64,000 nucleotides of DNA from Halapricum hydrolyticum (GTDB lineage: Archaea > Halobacteriota > Halobacteria > Halobacteriales > Haloarculaceae). Both the position numbers and the translations under genes were made by a program. This document shows positions 7,588 through 16,926 of this stretch, one piece after another (within the stretch, counting starts at the first letter, position 1; every line of letters starts with the position of its first letter). The DNA is taken from assembly GCF_025517535.1 (NCBI RefSeq), contig NZ_JAOPKC010000002.1:124001-188000 (forward strand), read 5' to 3'. Below the pieces are notes generated by a model. That model was not told where the DNA came from. It ran no database searches and saw only the letters and a list, made by a program, of their open reading frames with translations.

Positions 7588-9494
7588 ATGTCGACCCACT
7601 CCGCTTCGGGCGAATGTTCCTTGATGAATTGCTTGCGCGGTTCGACGGCATCACCCATCAGCACCGAGAACATCTTGTCCGCGGTCGCGGCGTCCTCGAT
7701 CGTGATCTGCTTGAGGAACCGATTCTCGGGGTTCATCGTCGTCTCCCAGAGCTGCTGGGGGTTCATCTCGCCCAGCCCCTTGAACCGCTGGACTTGCGAG
7801 GGGTTGCCGTCGCACTTCTGTTCGATGATCTCGTCGCGCTCCGCGTCTGTCATCGCGTCGTAGGTCTCGCCGCGATACCGGATCCTGTACAGCGGTGGTC
7901 GGGCGGCATAGACGTGCCCGCCTTCCAGAAGCGGTCGCATGTGCCGATAGAAGAGCGTCAACAGGAGCGTCCTGATGTGGGCTCCGTCGACGTCGGCGTC
8001 AGTGGCGAAGATGATCTTCCCGTAACGCAGCTCGTCGATGTCGAACTCGTCACCGATGCCGGTCCCCAGGGCGGTGATGATGTTCCGGATCTGCTCGTTT
8101 TCGAGGATCCGGTCGAGACGGTGCTTCTCGACGTTGAGGATCTTTCCGCGGATCGGCAACACGGCCTGGAACTCGGGATCACGCGCCTGCTTCGCGCTGC
8201 CACCGGCGCTGTCCCCCTCCGCGATGAACAGCTCGGCCTCGTCCGGATCTTTCGTCTGACAGTCGGCCAGCTTTCCGGGCAACGCCGTCGAATCGAGCGC
8301 GCTCTTGCGACGGGTCAACTCCTCTGCCTTTTTCGCTGCCTTGCGAGCCTTCGCTGCCTCGACGGCCTTCCCGACGATCGCCTCTGCAGTATCCGGGTTC
8401 TCCTCGAAGTAGGTGCCCAGATGCTCGTGGACGGCCGACTCGACGATCCCTCGAACTTCGCTGTTGCCCAGTTTCGTCTTCGTCTGTCCCTCGAATTGCG
8501 GGTCCGGGTGTTTGACTGAAATGACCGCGGTCAGTCCCTCGCGGATGTCTTCGCCCTTGAGCGTATCGTCGAGGTCTTTGAGCAGGTCGTTGCTGGTCGC
8601 GTAGTCGTTGACGACCCGCGTCAGTGCGGTCTTGAACCCGGTGAGGTGCGTCCCGCCCTCGCGGGTGTTGATGTTGTTCGCGAAGGCGTGGATCGATCCC
8701 TGGAGTTCGTCTGTCGCCTGCATCGCGACTTCGACGTGAATACTCGATTCGATGTCTTCGAAGTAGATGACGTCGGCGTGGAGCGGCTCCTTCGTCTCGT
8801 TGAGATACTCGACGAACTCCCGGATGCCGCCCTCGTAATAGAAACGCTCGCTCGTCCCGTCGCGCTCGTCCGTCAGCGTGATCTCGACCCCGGAGTTCAG
8901 GAAGGCGAGCTCTCGAAGCCGACTCGAGAGCGTCGAGAACTCGAACGCCGTGGTTTCGAAGATCTCCTCGTCGGGCCAGAAGCGGATTTCCGTCCCTGTC
9001 TCTTCGTCCGAGTCGGAATCGCGCACCCGTTCGAGTCCCTGCGGGACCCCTCGTTCGAAGCGTTCGCGGTAGACGCCGCCGTTTCGGGTGACATCGACGA
9101 CGAGTTCGGACGACAATGCGTTCACGACCGAGACGCCGACACCGTGGAGTCCGCCGGAGACCTGATAGGATTTATTGTCGAACTTGCCGCCGGCGTGAAG
9201 GACCGTCATCACGACTTCCAGCGCCGGGCGGTCGTATTCCTGGTGGGTATCGACCGGAATCCCCCGTCCGTCGTCGCGGACCGATACTGACCCGTTTTCG
9301 TGGATCGTGACGTCGATCGACTCGCAGTGGCCCGCTAGGGCCTCGTCGATCGAATTGTCGACGACCTCGTAGACGAGGTGGTGCAATCCGCGCAACCCGG
9401 TCGAACCGATGTACATCGCCGGGCGCTTGCGGACTGCCTCCAGCCCTTCGAGGGCCTGGATCGAGTCCGCCCCGTACTCGCTGTCCTGACTCAT
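7584..9494 (-). CDS. gyrB: DNA gyrase subunit B
   Basis: The 636-residue ATPase/TOPRIM subunit of gyrase has a GHKL ATPase N-terminus with VDNSIDEAL and DDGRGIPVD. It has a transducer domain and a TOPRIM region with EGDSAGGSAKQARD, PIRGKILNVEK and the metal-binding DADVDGAHIRT. The length is normal for archaeal GyrB. It is the first gene of the gyrB-gyrA pair. In many haloarchaea this pair lies directly downstream of top6B-top6A, which here lie 15 kb upstream on the same strand. Confidence 0.98.
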   Translation of the reverse strand: MSQDSEYGADSIQALEGLEAVRKRPAMYIGSTGLRGLHHLVYEVVDNSIDEALAGHCESIDVTIHENGSVSVRDDGRGIPVDTHQEYDRPALEVVMTVLHAGGKFDNKSYQVSGGLHGVGVSVVNALSSELVVDVTRNGGVYRERFERGVPQGLERVRDSDSDEETGTEIRFWPDEEIFETTAFEFSTLSSRLRELAFLNSGVEITLTDERDGTSERFYYEGGIREFVEYLNETKEPLHADVIYFEDIESSIHVEVAMQATDELQGSIHAFANNINTREGGTHLTGFKTALTRVVNDYATSNDLLKDLDDTLKGEDIREGLTAVISVKHPDPQFEGQTKTKLGNSEVRGIVESAVHEHLGTYFEENPDTAEAIVGKAVEAAKARKAAKKAEELTRRKSALDSTALPGKLADCQTKDPDEAELFIAEGDSAGGSAKQARDPEFQAVLPIRGKILNVEKHRLDRILENEQIRNIITALGTGIGDEFDIDELRYGKIIFATDADVDGAHIRTLLLTLFYRHMRPLLEGGHVYAARPPLYRIRYRGETYDAMTDAERDEIIEQKCDGNPSQVQRFKGLGEMNPQQLWETTMNPENRFLKQITIEDAATADKMFSVLMGDAVEPRKQFIKEHSPEAEWVDI

Positions 9495-9610
9495 AAAGTA
9501 ACTCCACGTACGCCGGCCAGTCCCTTAAGTCCCACGTGCGCGCGCGAGACTATTCGAAATATTCGGAGTAATTTCGGCGTTCGAAAAAAGCGTCGAGAAT
9601 AGAGGTGGCG

Positions 9611-10720
9611 CTATCCTTCCATACCGCCGAAGGAGAGGCCGGCCTCGATGTACCGCTGCATGAAGAAGTACACCAGCATGAGCGGCGTCGCGAACGACAG
9701 CGCGAACGCGGCGAACTTCGGCCAGTCGACGCTGTACTCCCCGATCAGGGCGTAGAGACCGACCGGGAGCGTGTAATCGGCCGCGTCGAGCAGCGTCTGG
9801 GCGACAATGTACTCGGTCCAGCCAGCCAGGAAGACGAACACGAACACGGTCGCCAGTCCGGCCTTCGAGAGCGGGATGATGACTTCATAGACGAGTCGCC
9901 ACGACGGTGCTCCGTCGACGATAGCGGCCTCCTCGTAGGAGACTGGGATCCCGTCCATGTAGGTCTTCAGTAGCCAGGTGTTGAACGGCACGGCACCGCC
10001 GGCGTAGTAGACCGCTAGCCAGAACCGGGTGTTTGCGCCGGGATCGAGCCATCCCATCATATTGAAGATGGTATACAGCGCGATCAGCAGCGCAATGCCG
10101 AGACCGCCAGCGACCTGCGTCAGCAGGACGTAGACGTACAGCAGTCGCTTCCGGCCGACGAAGTCACGCCGGGACATCCCGTACGCGCCGGGGATGATAA
10201 CGGACATCCCGATGAGGGCAGTCCAGAAGGCGACGTACATGCTGTTTTTGGCGTACGCGATGAACCGACCGGACTGTCGGGACTCCTCGACGCCGAAGGC
10301 CCCGGGATTGATGATGTACCGGTTGCCGATCGCGTCGGGGACCGGGATACTGAACAACTCTCCAACGAACGGCAGGCTGACATTGATCGCCTCGGGCGTG
10401 GTTATCGGCCCGATGACCCAAATGAAGTTCTTGATCGACACTGAGTCGGGAATGATCTCCACCCCGCCGGCCGTGTAAATGGACGACGCGGACGGATCGA
10501 GCGCCGTGATCAGGATCCAGTAGATCGGGAACATCAACAGCGCCGCGATCAGCATCGCCGCCGTCGTCGAAACGATCGTCCACGCGACGAACTTCGGCGG
10601 TATCTTCCCTTCTCGAAGCCCGTTGATCGTATACTGAATCTCTCGAACGGCTTTGTACGGGGCAACGACGATGCGTCGAATATCGCTGTAGATTCGCTGT
10701 GCGACTTGTCCTGCACTCAT
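9611..10720 (-). CDS. malG: Sugar ABC transporter permease, MalG-like
   Basis: This 369-residue membrane protein has about six transmembrane segments. The binding-protein-dependent permease (EAA) loop reads EEAAIVDGAPSWRLVYEVIIP, which contacts the ATPase. An extended N-terminus of about 45 polar residues precedes the first helix. Its start overlaps the malF-like stop by 4 bases (ATGA). With the malF- and malE-like genes and the divergent ATPase gene it forms a CUT1-type importer, probably for maltodextrin given the neighbouring glucoamylase. The substrate is inferred, and other oligosaccharides are possible. Confidence 0.88.
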   Translation of the reverse strand: MSAGQVAQRIYSDIRRIVVAPYKAVREIQYTINGLREGKIPPKFVAWTIVSTTAAMLIAALLMFPIYWILITALDPSASSIYTAGGVEIIPDSVSIKNFIWVIGPITTPEAINVSLPFVGELFSIPVPDAIGNRYIINPGAFGVEESRQSGRFIAYAKNSMYVAFWTALIGMSVIIPGAYGMSRRDFVGRKRLLYVYVLLTQVAGGLGIALLIALYTIFNMMGWLDPGANTRFWLAVYYAGGAVPFNTWLLKTYMDGIPVSYEEAAIVDGAPSWRLVYEVIIPLSKAGLATVFVFVFLAGWTEYIVAQTLLDAADYTLPVGLYALIGEYSVDWPKFAAFALSFATPLMLVYFFMQRYIEAGLSFGGMEG

Positions 10721-11781
10721 GATTCACCAGCCTCCTCTGCGAGGTTGCCGCGCTTGACGGCGACGTACATGAACGCCCCGATGAAGATCAGCGCGGTGAT
10801 GCTGATCGCGCCACCGAGGGCGTAGTCGGACGGGTTCCGGAACGCCTCCCGGTAGGCGTAGACGAGGATCAGCGCGTTCTGTCCGGGATCGGTCCCCGGT
10901 CCGCCCTCGTTGAAGATCCACGGCACCAGGAACTGCTGGAACGACGCGGCCGAGGTCAGGATCGTCCCGAACATGACCGGTCGCTTGATCGACGGCAAGA
11001 TCACGTGCCAGAATCGGTGGAACCAGTTTGCCCCGTCGACTTTTGCTGCGTCCAGGAGGTCCCCGTTGACGTTCTGCAACGCGCTGACAGTGATCAGCAT
11101 CATGAACGGATACGCCAGCCACATCTCGGTGACGACGTAGCTCCCGAACGCGAGCCATCGCTCCTGCAGCCACGGGATCGCCTCGTTGATCAGGCCGGCC
11201 CGAAGCAAGATGTCGTTCAACATCCCGAACCGGGCGTCACTGAACACGAATCGCCAGACTGTAATCGAGAAGATCACCGGGATCCCCATCGGCATAATCA
11301 GGATCCCACGGAGGAAGCGCTTGCCACGGACTCGGTTCCCGGTCAGAACCATCGAGAGGCCGACACCGAGCAAGACCTTCCCCGCGACGCTGACGATCAC
11401 GAACAACCAGGTCACCAGCATCGAGTTCCAGAAGGCGTACTCGAATATTCCTACCGGATTGCTCATGAACGCGTCCAGCAATCCCTGATTCAATGCTTCT
11501 GTGGTGAACAGCAGGTCTGCGTAGTTCTCCAGTCCCACGAAGTTCGCCTCGCCGATCGGGAGAATCCCGAGTAGCATCCCGTCGCCCCTGAACAGGTTCG
11601 ACTGGTCAGCGTTGGTGAGCGAGAGAGCGGCGAGGTAGAACATCGGCAGCACCATGAACGCTGCCCAGAGCAGAAAACCCGGAAGCACCAGCGCGGCCGA
11701 CTTGTTCTCACTCAACGTGTCGGCGACGGAACTGACGGTGGCGTTCTCCTTTAATCGCTGTTCGACATCGGAAGTACTCAT
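10717..11781 (-). CDS. malF: Sugar ABC transporter permease, MalF-like
   Basis: This 354-residue permease has several transmembrane segments and the EAA loop LDAAKVDGANWFHRFWHVIL. A periplasmic-type loop after the first helix (around residues 65-120) is typical of MalF/UgpA-like subunits. It sits 57 bases after the binding-protein gene and overlaps the next permease, so malE-malF-malG form one transcription unit. Confidence 0.88.
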   Translation of the reverse strand: MSTSDVEQRLKENATVSSVADTLSENKSAALVLPGFLLWAAFMVLPMFYLAALSLTNADQSNLFRGDGMLLGILPIGEANFVGLENYADLLFTTEALNQGLLDAFMSNPVGIFEYAFWNSMLVTWLFVIVSVAGKVLLGVGLSMVLTGNRVRGKRFLRGILIMPMGIPVIFSITVWRFVFSDARFGMLNDILLRAGLINEAIPWLQERWLAFGSYVVTEMWLAYPFMMLITVSALQNVNGDLLDAAKVDGANWFHRFWHVILPSIKRPVMFGTILTSAASFQQFLVPWIFNEGGPGTDPGQNALILVYAYREAFRNPSDYALGGAISITALIFIGAFMYVAVKRGNLAEEAGES

Positions 11782-11838
11782 TTGTATGTACAGTGTTTGC
11801 CGAAAGTTGGTAATTAAGCGTTGCGAGCGACGGCAGCG

Positions 11839-13167
11839 TTATTCGTTCCAGGCCTGGCGGATGTCTTGGGCGGCGCTCTCCAGCTCACTCTCCAGGTCGA
11901 CGCTGTCGAGACCCTGGCTGAACGCCGTCGAGACGACGTCTTCGAACGGACCCCAGACTTCGGCCAGGTCCGGGTTCTTCGGCATCAGGACGGCCTCTTC
12001 GGTCTGGTTGGTGAACCCTCGGACCAGCGGCGGGAGCTGGTCACTGCCGGAGAGGTTGCTCTTCGTCGGCAGGTAGCCAGCGTTGTTCGCCAGGTTGAGC
12101 TGGCGTTCGTCGCTGGTGGCGTACCACTCGGCGAACTCGCGGGTGGCCTGTGCGGTGTCGCTGCCCTCCTCGGCCATGTTGCTCAGGAACAGCACCTGGA
12201 TTCCCATGTAGGGGCGCGCGGTACCGTCGCCTTTGTCCGGAATCGTCGTCACGCCGACGTTGAAGTCGGCACCTTCGATGATACCCGTGATCTCCCAGGG
12301 GCCGGTAAGCATGAACGGCGCGACGCCGTCGGCGAAGATCGCCGTCTGTGCCTCGTAGGCACCGTCTGCGGGCATGTACGGTTTCAGTTCTTCGAACAGA
12401 ACGCGAAGCCCCTCCGCGAATTCGGGGTCCTCGAGACCGAGTTCTTCCCCGTCGTACAGCACCGAGCCGAACATGTGGGCAGCCCACGTGACGTGATACG
12501 AGTCGATCGGCTGCCCGAATCCGTACTGTCCGTCGTAGTCGTCCATGATGGACTTCATGTCCTCGATGGTTTCGGGCGGCTCCGCGCCCAGATCGTCGAG
12601 GATGTCCTGGTTGTAGATCAGCGCAGGCGTTTCGGCGGCGAACGGGAGCCCGTAGACGCCGCCGTCCCAGTTGACTGCTTCCCACGCACGGTCGGTGAAC
12701 ATGCATTCGTCGACGCGGAGATCGTCGGAGACGTCCCGGAGCATCTCGTTGCCGACGAACTCGCCGATGATGTCGTGTGCCCACTGGAACGCGTCGGGAC
12801 CCTGGTTCGCGTTGAGGTCGTTCCGGAGCTTGTCCACGTAGTTCGACGGGATCTCCGTGACTTCGACCTGCGGCCCACCACGTGCGTTGAACCGGTTTTT
12901 CGTCGTGTCGAGGAGGTCCGCCGCGGCCGGGGAGCGGTTGTGCCAGAGCTCGAACGTGCCCGAGGTCGCCTCGGGCTCGACGATCGAACAGTCGCACCCC
13001 TCTGGACAGTTCGTGTCTTGGATCGTGGTAACGGTGTTGTTGCCGTTACCGTTGCCGTTACCGTTGCCGTTACCGTTTCCGTCCGCTTGTTCGCCACACC
13101 CGGCGAGAAGGCCAGCGGTCGACGCGCCAGCCATGTACTTGAGTAGTGTTCGACGGTCGTAGGACAT
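11839..13167 (-). CDS. malE: Tat-exported sugar-binding lipoprotein, MalE-like
   Basis: This 442-residue extracellular solute-binding protein has a twin-arginine signal (DRRTLLKYMAG) and a lipobox LAGC with Cys24. A (Gly-Asn) repeat at residues 30-44 forms a flexible linker to the membrane anchor. A CxxxCxC cluster (Cys54, 58, 60) follows. The family 1 binding fold then runs to the end, with PFAAETPALIYNQ resembling the hinge/ligand region of MalE and UgpB. It delivers an oligosaccharide, probably maltodextrin, to the adjacent permeases. A TATA-like box and GAAC-N4-GTTC palindromes lie upstream. Confidence 0.88.
   Translation of the reverse strand: MSYDRRTLLKYMAGASTAGLLAGCGEQADGNGNGNGNGNGNGNNTVTTIQDTNCPEGCDCSIVEPEATSGTFELWHNRSPAAADLLDTTKNRFNARGGPQVEVTEIPSNYVDKLRNDLNANQGPDAFQWAHDIIGEFVGNEMLRDVSDDLRVDECMFTDRAWEAVNWDGGVYGLPFAAETPALIYNQDILDDLGAEPPETIEDMKSIMDDYDGQYGFGQPIDSYHVTWAAHMFGSVLYDGEELGLEDPEFAEGLRVLFEELKPYMPADGAYEAQTAIFADGVAPFMLTGPWEITGIIEGADFNVGVTTIPDKGDGTARPYMGIQVLFLSNMAEEGSDTAQATREFAEWYATSDERQLNLANNAGYLPTKSNLSGSDQLPPLVRGFTNQTEEAVLMPKNPDLAEVWGPFEDVVSTAFSQGLDSVDLESELESAAQDIRQAWNE
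13036..13080 (-). repeat. Gly-Asn codon microsatellite in the binding lipoprotein
   Basis: A GGT/GGC-AAC hexamer repeat encodes about seven alternating Gly-Asn pairs just after the lipidation site. It would vary by slippage without shifting the frame, changing only linker length. Confidence 0.8.
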
Positions 13168-13197
13168 TGTGTGAACAAGTGAGGAATTACGTCTTCA

Positions 13198-13225
13198 CCT
13201 ATTTATGTATTACGAACATTCGTTC
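13198..13225 (-). promoter_or_regulatory. malE promoter with GAAC-N4-GTTC palindrome
   Basis: On the minus strand a TATA-like ACATAAATAG (about 13198-13208) lies 30-40 bases before the malE start. The palindrome GAACATTCGTTC (13214-13225) sits directly upstream of it, in the position of an activator or BRE-overlapping operator. A second palindrome of the same form lies at 13290-13301. Confidence 0.45.
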
Positions 13226-13289
13226 ACAACACAATACGGGACCGGCATTTCGCACGTCTGTAAGCCGTATTTCCGCGTAGAACAGGGGA

Positions 13290-13301
13290 GAACGATTGTT
13301 C
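13290..13301. promoter_or_regulatory. Second GAAC-N4-GTTC palindrome in the malE-malK region
   Basis: GAACGATTGTTC has the same arms and spacing as the palindrome at 13214-13225, with centres 76 bases apart. Both lie in the 250-base divergent promoter region, so one regulator could bind both sites. The identity of that regulator is not visible. Confidence 0.4.
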
Positions 13302-13386
13302 ATAGAGAATGAGAGATTGGCGAACAAAAATGGATGCGAAACGTTTGTTGAAATATTTTATCCAGGATCGGGCTGAGAGGGCAAGA

Positions 13387-13417
13387 ATTATATCATTGAC
13401 TATACTGGGTTTACCCA
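13387..13417 (+). promoter_or_regulatory. malK core promoter and start-proximal inverted repeat
   Basis: A TATA-like element at 13387-13396 lies about 25-30 bases before the ATG at 13418, fitting a leaderless transcript. TGGGT-TT-ACCCA at 13406-13417 touches the start codon and could be an operator covering the transcription start. Confidence 0.4.
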
Positions 13418-14629
13418 ATGGCAAGCGTCGAACTGCGCAACCTCCGAAAGGAGTACGATCGAGGCACCATCGTCGCGGTCGACGATCTGGACATCGAGAT
13501 CGAAGACGGAGAGTTCATCACTGTCGTTGGCCCGTCGGGCTGTGGGAAGACGACGACGCTCCGGATGGTCGCCGGGCTGGAGCGGCCGACCAGCGGTTCA
13601 GTCATCATCGGCAGCGAGGACGTGACCGATCTGCACGCGAAAAACCGGGACATCGCGATGGTGTTCCAGAACTACGCGCTGTACCCGCACAAGACCGTCC
13701 AGGCGAACATGGAGTTCGGGCTCCGGATGAGTACCGATCTCAGCAAGGAAGAGCGCCGAGAGAAAGTCCAGTGGGCTGCGGAAATGATGGGGATCGAAAA
13801 CCTCCTGGAAGACAAGCCGGACGAGCTTTCCGGGGGACAGAAACAGCGTGTCGCACTCGGACGCGCGATCGTGCGCGAGCCCGAAGTGTTCCTGTTCGAC
13901 GAGCCGCTGAGCAACCTCGACGCCAAGCTCCGCAAGACCATGCGGACGGAGGTCCAGCGCCTGCAGGACGAACTCGGCATCACGTCGATCTACGTGACTC
14001 ACGACCAGGAAGAGGCGATGACCATGGGCGACCGGATCCTGATTCTCCGCGACGGGATCAAACAGCAGGTCGGCGCGCCGAAGGAAGTGTACAACAACCC
14101 TAAAAACGAATTCGTCGGCGGGTTCATCGGTTCGCCGAGCATGAACTTCGTGGACGTGGTCGTCGAGCAAAGCGACGGCGGACTGGTCCTCGCCGGCATC
14201 GACGAAGACTTCCGGTACCACCTCACGCCCGATGTCGTCGACAAGTTCGGTGTCCTCGAAAGCGGTGGCGAGTACATCCTTGGAATTCGGCCGGAAGACG
14301 TCTTCCCGGCTGATGGGTCCGAACGGGATACGGTTTCGGCGGTCGTCGAAGTCGTCGAGCCGATCGGATCGGACAACTACGTCTATCTCGATCTCAGTGG
14401 CGAGCTCGACACGGGCCTCGATGGTAAAGACGAGATCGAGTTCATCGCCCGTACGGATTCGGCGTTCGAGCCGGAGACCGGCGAGCAGGTCGAGGTGACG
14501 TTCTCGGACGAGGACATCCACCTGTTCGATCCGGCGACCGGCGAGTCCGTGCTGTACGAACAGGGTCAGATGGCCGGCGTCGCGAAGGCCGAAAGCGGAG
14601 CCGACGAGGGTACGGTCGCGAACGACTGA
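13418..14629 (+). CDS. malK: Sugar ABC transporter ATP-binding protein, MalK/UgpC-like
   Basis: This 403-residue ATPase has Walker A GPSGCGKTT, signature LSGGQKQRVALGRA, Walker B VFLFDEPLSNLD and the switch histidine in THDQEEAMTMGD. The C-terminal part (from about residue 235) is the regulatory TOBE/OB domain of CUT1 ATPases. It is transcribed divergently from malEFG and would energise that importer. In haloarchaea one such ATPase can serve several sugar transporters. Confidence 0.92.
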   Translation: MASVELRNLRKEYDRGTIVAVDDLDIEIEDGEFITVVGPSGCGKTTTLRMVAGLERPTSGSVIIGSEDVTDLHAKNRDIAMVFQNYALYPHKTVQANMEFGLRMSTDLSKEERREKVQWAAEMMGIENLLEDKPDELSGGQKQRVALGRAIVREPEVFLFDEPLSNLDAKLRKTMRTEVQRLQDELGITSIYVTHDQEEAMTMGDRILILRDGIKQQVGAPKEVYNNPKNEFVGGFIGSPSMNFVDVVVEQSDGGLVLAGIDEDFRYHLTPDVVDKFGVLESGGEYILGIRPEDVFPADGSERDTVSAVVEVVEPIGSDNYVYLDLSGELDTGLDGKDEIEFIARTDSAFEPETGEQVEVTFSDEDIHLFDPATGESVLYEQGQMAGVAKAESGADEGTVAND

Positions 14630-14804
14630 TCGGGCAGGCCCGGACCGATAACACGCGAGCAGACGCGTTTTCCGAGACACAGTTCGTCTCGAAGCCGGAC
14701 GATCACCGATGTGAGCCAACAGCTGTTTTGGCCTCGACCGCTCTTTCCTCGGGTACAGCCTGTCGGCCAACTCTCAAAAACCGGCGTATAGCGGACGCGA
14801 ACGA

Positions 14805-16850
14805 CTACTGGTCGAGTTGATCGGCCGTCGCAAGCTGAGCGACAGTCGCGAGCCGGATCGCGTGTGGCCATCCCAGCGGCGTCGCACAGTCCGGCGTTCC
14901 ATCGTCGAACAGCTGTTCCGGGAGATACCCGTTGTCCATCACGAGCGAGCCATCGGCGTCGATTTCCTCGAAGAGCCGCCGGGCTTCGGTGTAGAACGTC
15001 TCCGCTCGGGCGTCACCGCGATCGGCCAGCAGCGACGCCAACTGCGTGCACGCGTTCGCGCCCCAGGCCGTCGATACCGTCCAGATCTTTTCGTCGTCCT
15101 GTATGCGCCGCCGCCACTCGTCGCCTTCGAACCGATACAGCCCGGCGATCGCGTCGGTTTCGCGCCACAGCCCTTCGAGTGTGTGCTCGAAGTGGGCTGC
15201 CAGCTGGTTGATCCGCCGATCGCTGATGGATGCGACGGCGGCGTACTCGCGATGTGCCTCGGCGAGCGCGAGCGACCCCGTATCGAGTCGGGGATCGAGA
15301 TCACCGTCGGGATCGATCCGGAGCGCGAATATCTCCTCGTCTTCGACCCACAGTTCGTCGAGGCCTTCGTAGACTGTCTTTGCACCCTCGAGAGCGCGTT
15401 CGCGAATCGATTCCTCGACGGGCGCACGCGCGATTGCCGCATATCCCTGGAGGAACGTCGCGGCCGTGTGGACGAACCGACCGGTCATGTTCTCCCAGGC
15501 GTTCTGACACTCGATCGGGAGCCCGTCGGCTTCGAGCGTCGAATCGAGCCCATCGAGCGCCAGTTCGAGTGTCGATTCGATAGCGTCCGGATCCGACGGG
15601 GTACCGAGCCGGAGATACGCCGAAAGGAACGACGCGACGCTGCCGGTCTGGTCCGCCTGATAGTCGATGTCGTCGCCGGATTCGAGCCGCGCGTGTGCCC
15701 AACCGGGCGCGATCGTACCGTCGTGGGCCCACACGCGATGGGGCCAGGATCCGTCATCGAGTTGCGTGTCCATGTAGAAGGCGGCACTGTCGGCGAACCA
15801 CTCTTCGAGCCCGGTGTCGAGGCGCTCGTCAGTTTCGAGGAGGTATCGGGCGATCTCGGAGTCGTCCCGGAACCACGTGTAGCCGTAGCCGCCGGTATAC
15901 GCGTAGAACGGATCGGGATCGGGGCCGGCGATGTGTGCGCCGGTCTCGGCAGCGAGCAGCGACAGCACGCGCAGATCGTCGACGGCGAGCTCGCGCCGGG
16001 GCGTGTCCTCCGGGACCGCGACTGGCACTTGCGCTTCGGCGGCGTCCCGGAGTGTGGCGACCGTGTCGTGTTCGCTTGCGGTGTCCGTGACCTCGGCAAC
16101 CGCCTCTTTCCGACCAGTGTCGTCGAGATCCGCAAGGAGCGACGCGACGGTCGTCGTCGCGACGGACTCTGCGCCGGAACGGTCCACCTCGAAGGGGACC
16201 TCGATGACGACTGTCCCGTTCAGGAGCGCGTCTTCGTACTTCTGCACACCGGTCTTTTCACGCGGGAACGACACGGTTTCGGTATCGGTCAGCAGTTCGT
16301 CGAACTGTTCGGGCAACTGCCCGTAGATCTCGTCGACCTCCGTCGTTGCGGTGACGAGATTGGCCTGACGATGGTGGTGGACCTCGAGCGTGTCCTCGTG
16401 TTCGAGTTTGCCGAGCCGCGTTTCCTGGTGTTCGGGCGTCAGATCGAAAAACGCCTGGAGCGTCGGATCGGTCGGCAACTCCCCCTTGAGTTCGAACCGG
16501 GTGAGATGCACCGCGCCGAGGGTCAGATCGTGCTGGGTGACGGTATAGTCGCCAGCGTCGTGGACGGTACGAACAAGGGCGGTATCGCCGACGTAGCCCT
16601 GCTCGACTGTTTCGAGATCGCCGAGCCAGCTCGTTCCGTCGAGCAGTTCGATCCCGAACCGCGAGCGATTCACGCCCGACAGCCCGGAGACTGGATAGGT
16701 GTGATCGCGATGCCAGCCGTCTCGATCGACGTAGACGAGCCGCTCGTCGAGTCCAGAGAACGTGCCGGTCGTCGTTCGACGTTCGCCCGGAAACACGCGG
16801 GCGTCGTTGCGAGTGCGCTTGTAATCGTCGAGTGCACTACGGAGCGTCAT
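14805..16850 (-). CDS. Glycoside hydrolase family 15 (glucoamylase/glucodextranase type)
   Basis: The protein has 681 residues and no signal peptide, so it should be cytoplasmic. The N-terminal ~270 residues form the beta-sandwich domain. The rest is the (alpha/alpha)6 barrel. The general acid lies in IECQNAWENMTG (about residue 446) and the general base in YLPEQ (about residue 645), both in the expected order. GGYGYTWFRDDSEIAR matches the substrate-site motif. It would release glucose from the ends of imported maltodextrins, consistent with the transporter beside it. Trehalase or dextranase activity within the same family cannot be excluded. Confidence 0.88.
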   Translation of the reverse strand: MTLRSALDDYKRTRNDARVFPGERRTTTGTFSGLDERLVYVDRDGWHRDHTYPVSGLSGVNRSRFGIELLDGTSWLGDLETVEQGYVGDTALVRTVHDAGDYTVTQHDLTLGAVHLTRFELKGELPTDPTLQAFFDLTPEHQETRLGKLEHEDTLEVHHHRQANLVTATTEVDEIYGQLPEQFDELLTDTETVSFPREKTGVQKYEDALLNGTVVIEVPFEVDRSGAESVATTTVASLLADLDDTGRKEAVAEVTDTASEHDTVATLRDAAEAQVPVAVPEDTPRRELAVDDLRVLSLLAAETGAHIAGPDPDPFYAYTGGYGYTWFRDDSEIARYLLETDERLDTGLEEWFADSAAFYMDTQLDDGSWPHRVWAHDGTIAPGWAHARLESGDDIDYQADQTGSVASFLSAYLRLGTPSDPDAIESTLELALDGLDSTLEADGLPIECQNAWENMTGRFVHTAATFLQGYAAIARAPVEESIRERALEGAKTVYEGLDELWVEDEEIFALRIDPDGDLDPRLDTGSLALAEAHREYAAVASISDRRINQLAAHFEHTLEGLWRETDAIAGLYRFEGDEWRRRIQDDEKIWTVSTAWGANACTQLASLLADRGDARAETFYTEARRLFEEIDADGSLVMDNGYLPEQLFDDGTPDCATPLGWPHAIRLATVAQLATADQLDQ

Positions 16851-16926
16851 AGATCGTGTTTCCCCCAGGACACATTAATCCTGACCATTGCGACCGGCGA
16901 CGAGCGGTTCCCGGCTGCGAGCGCGT

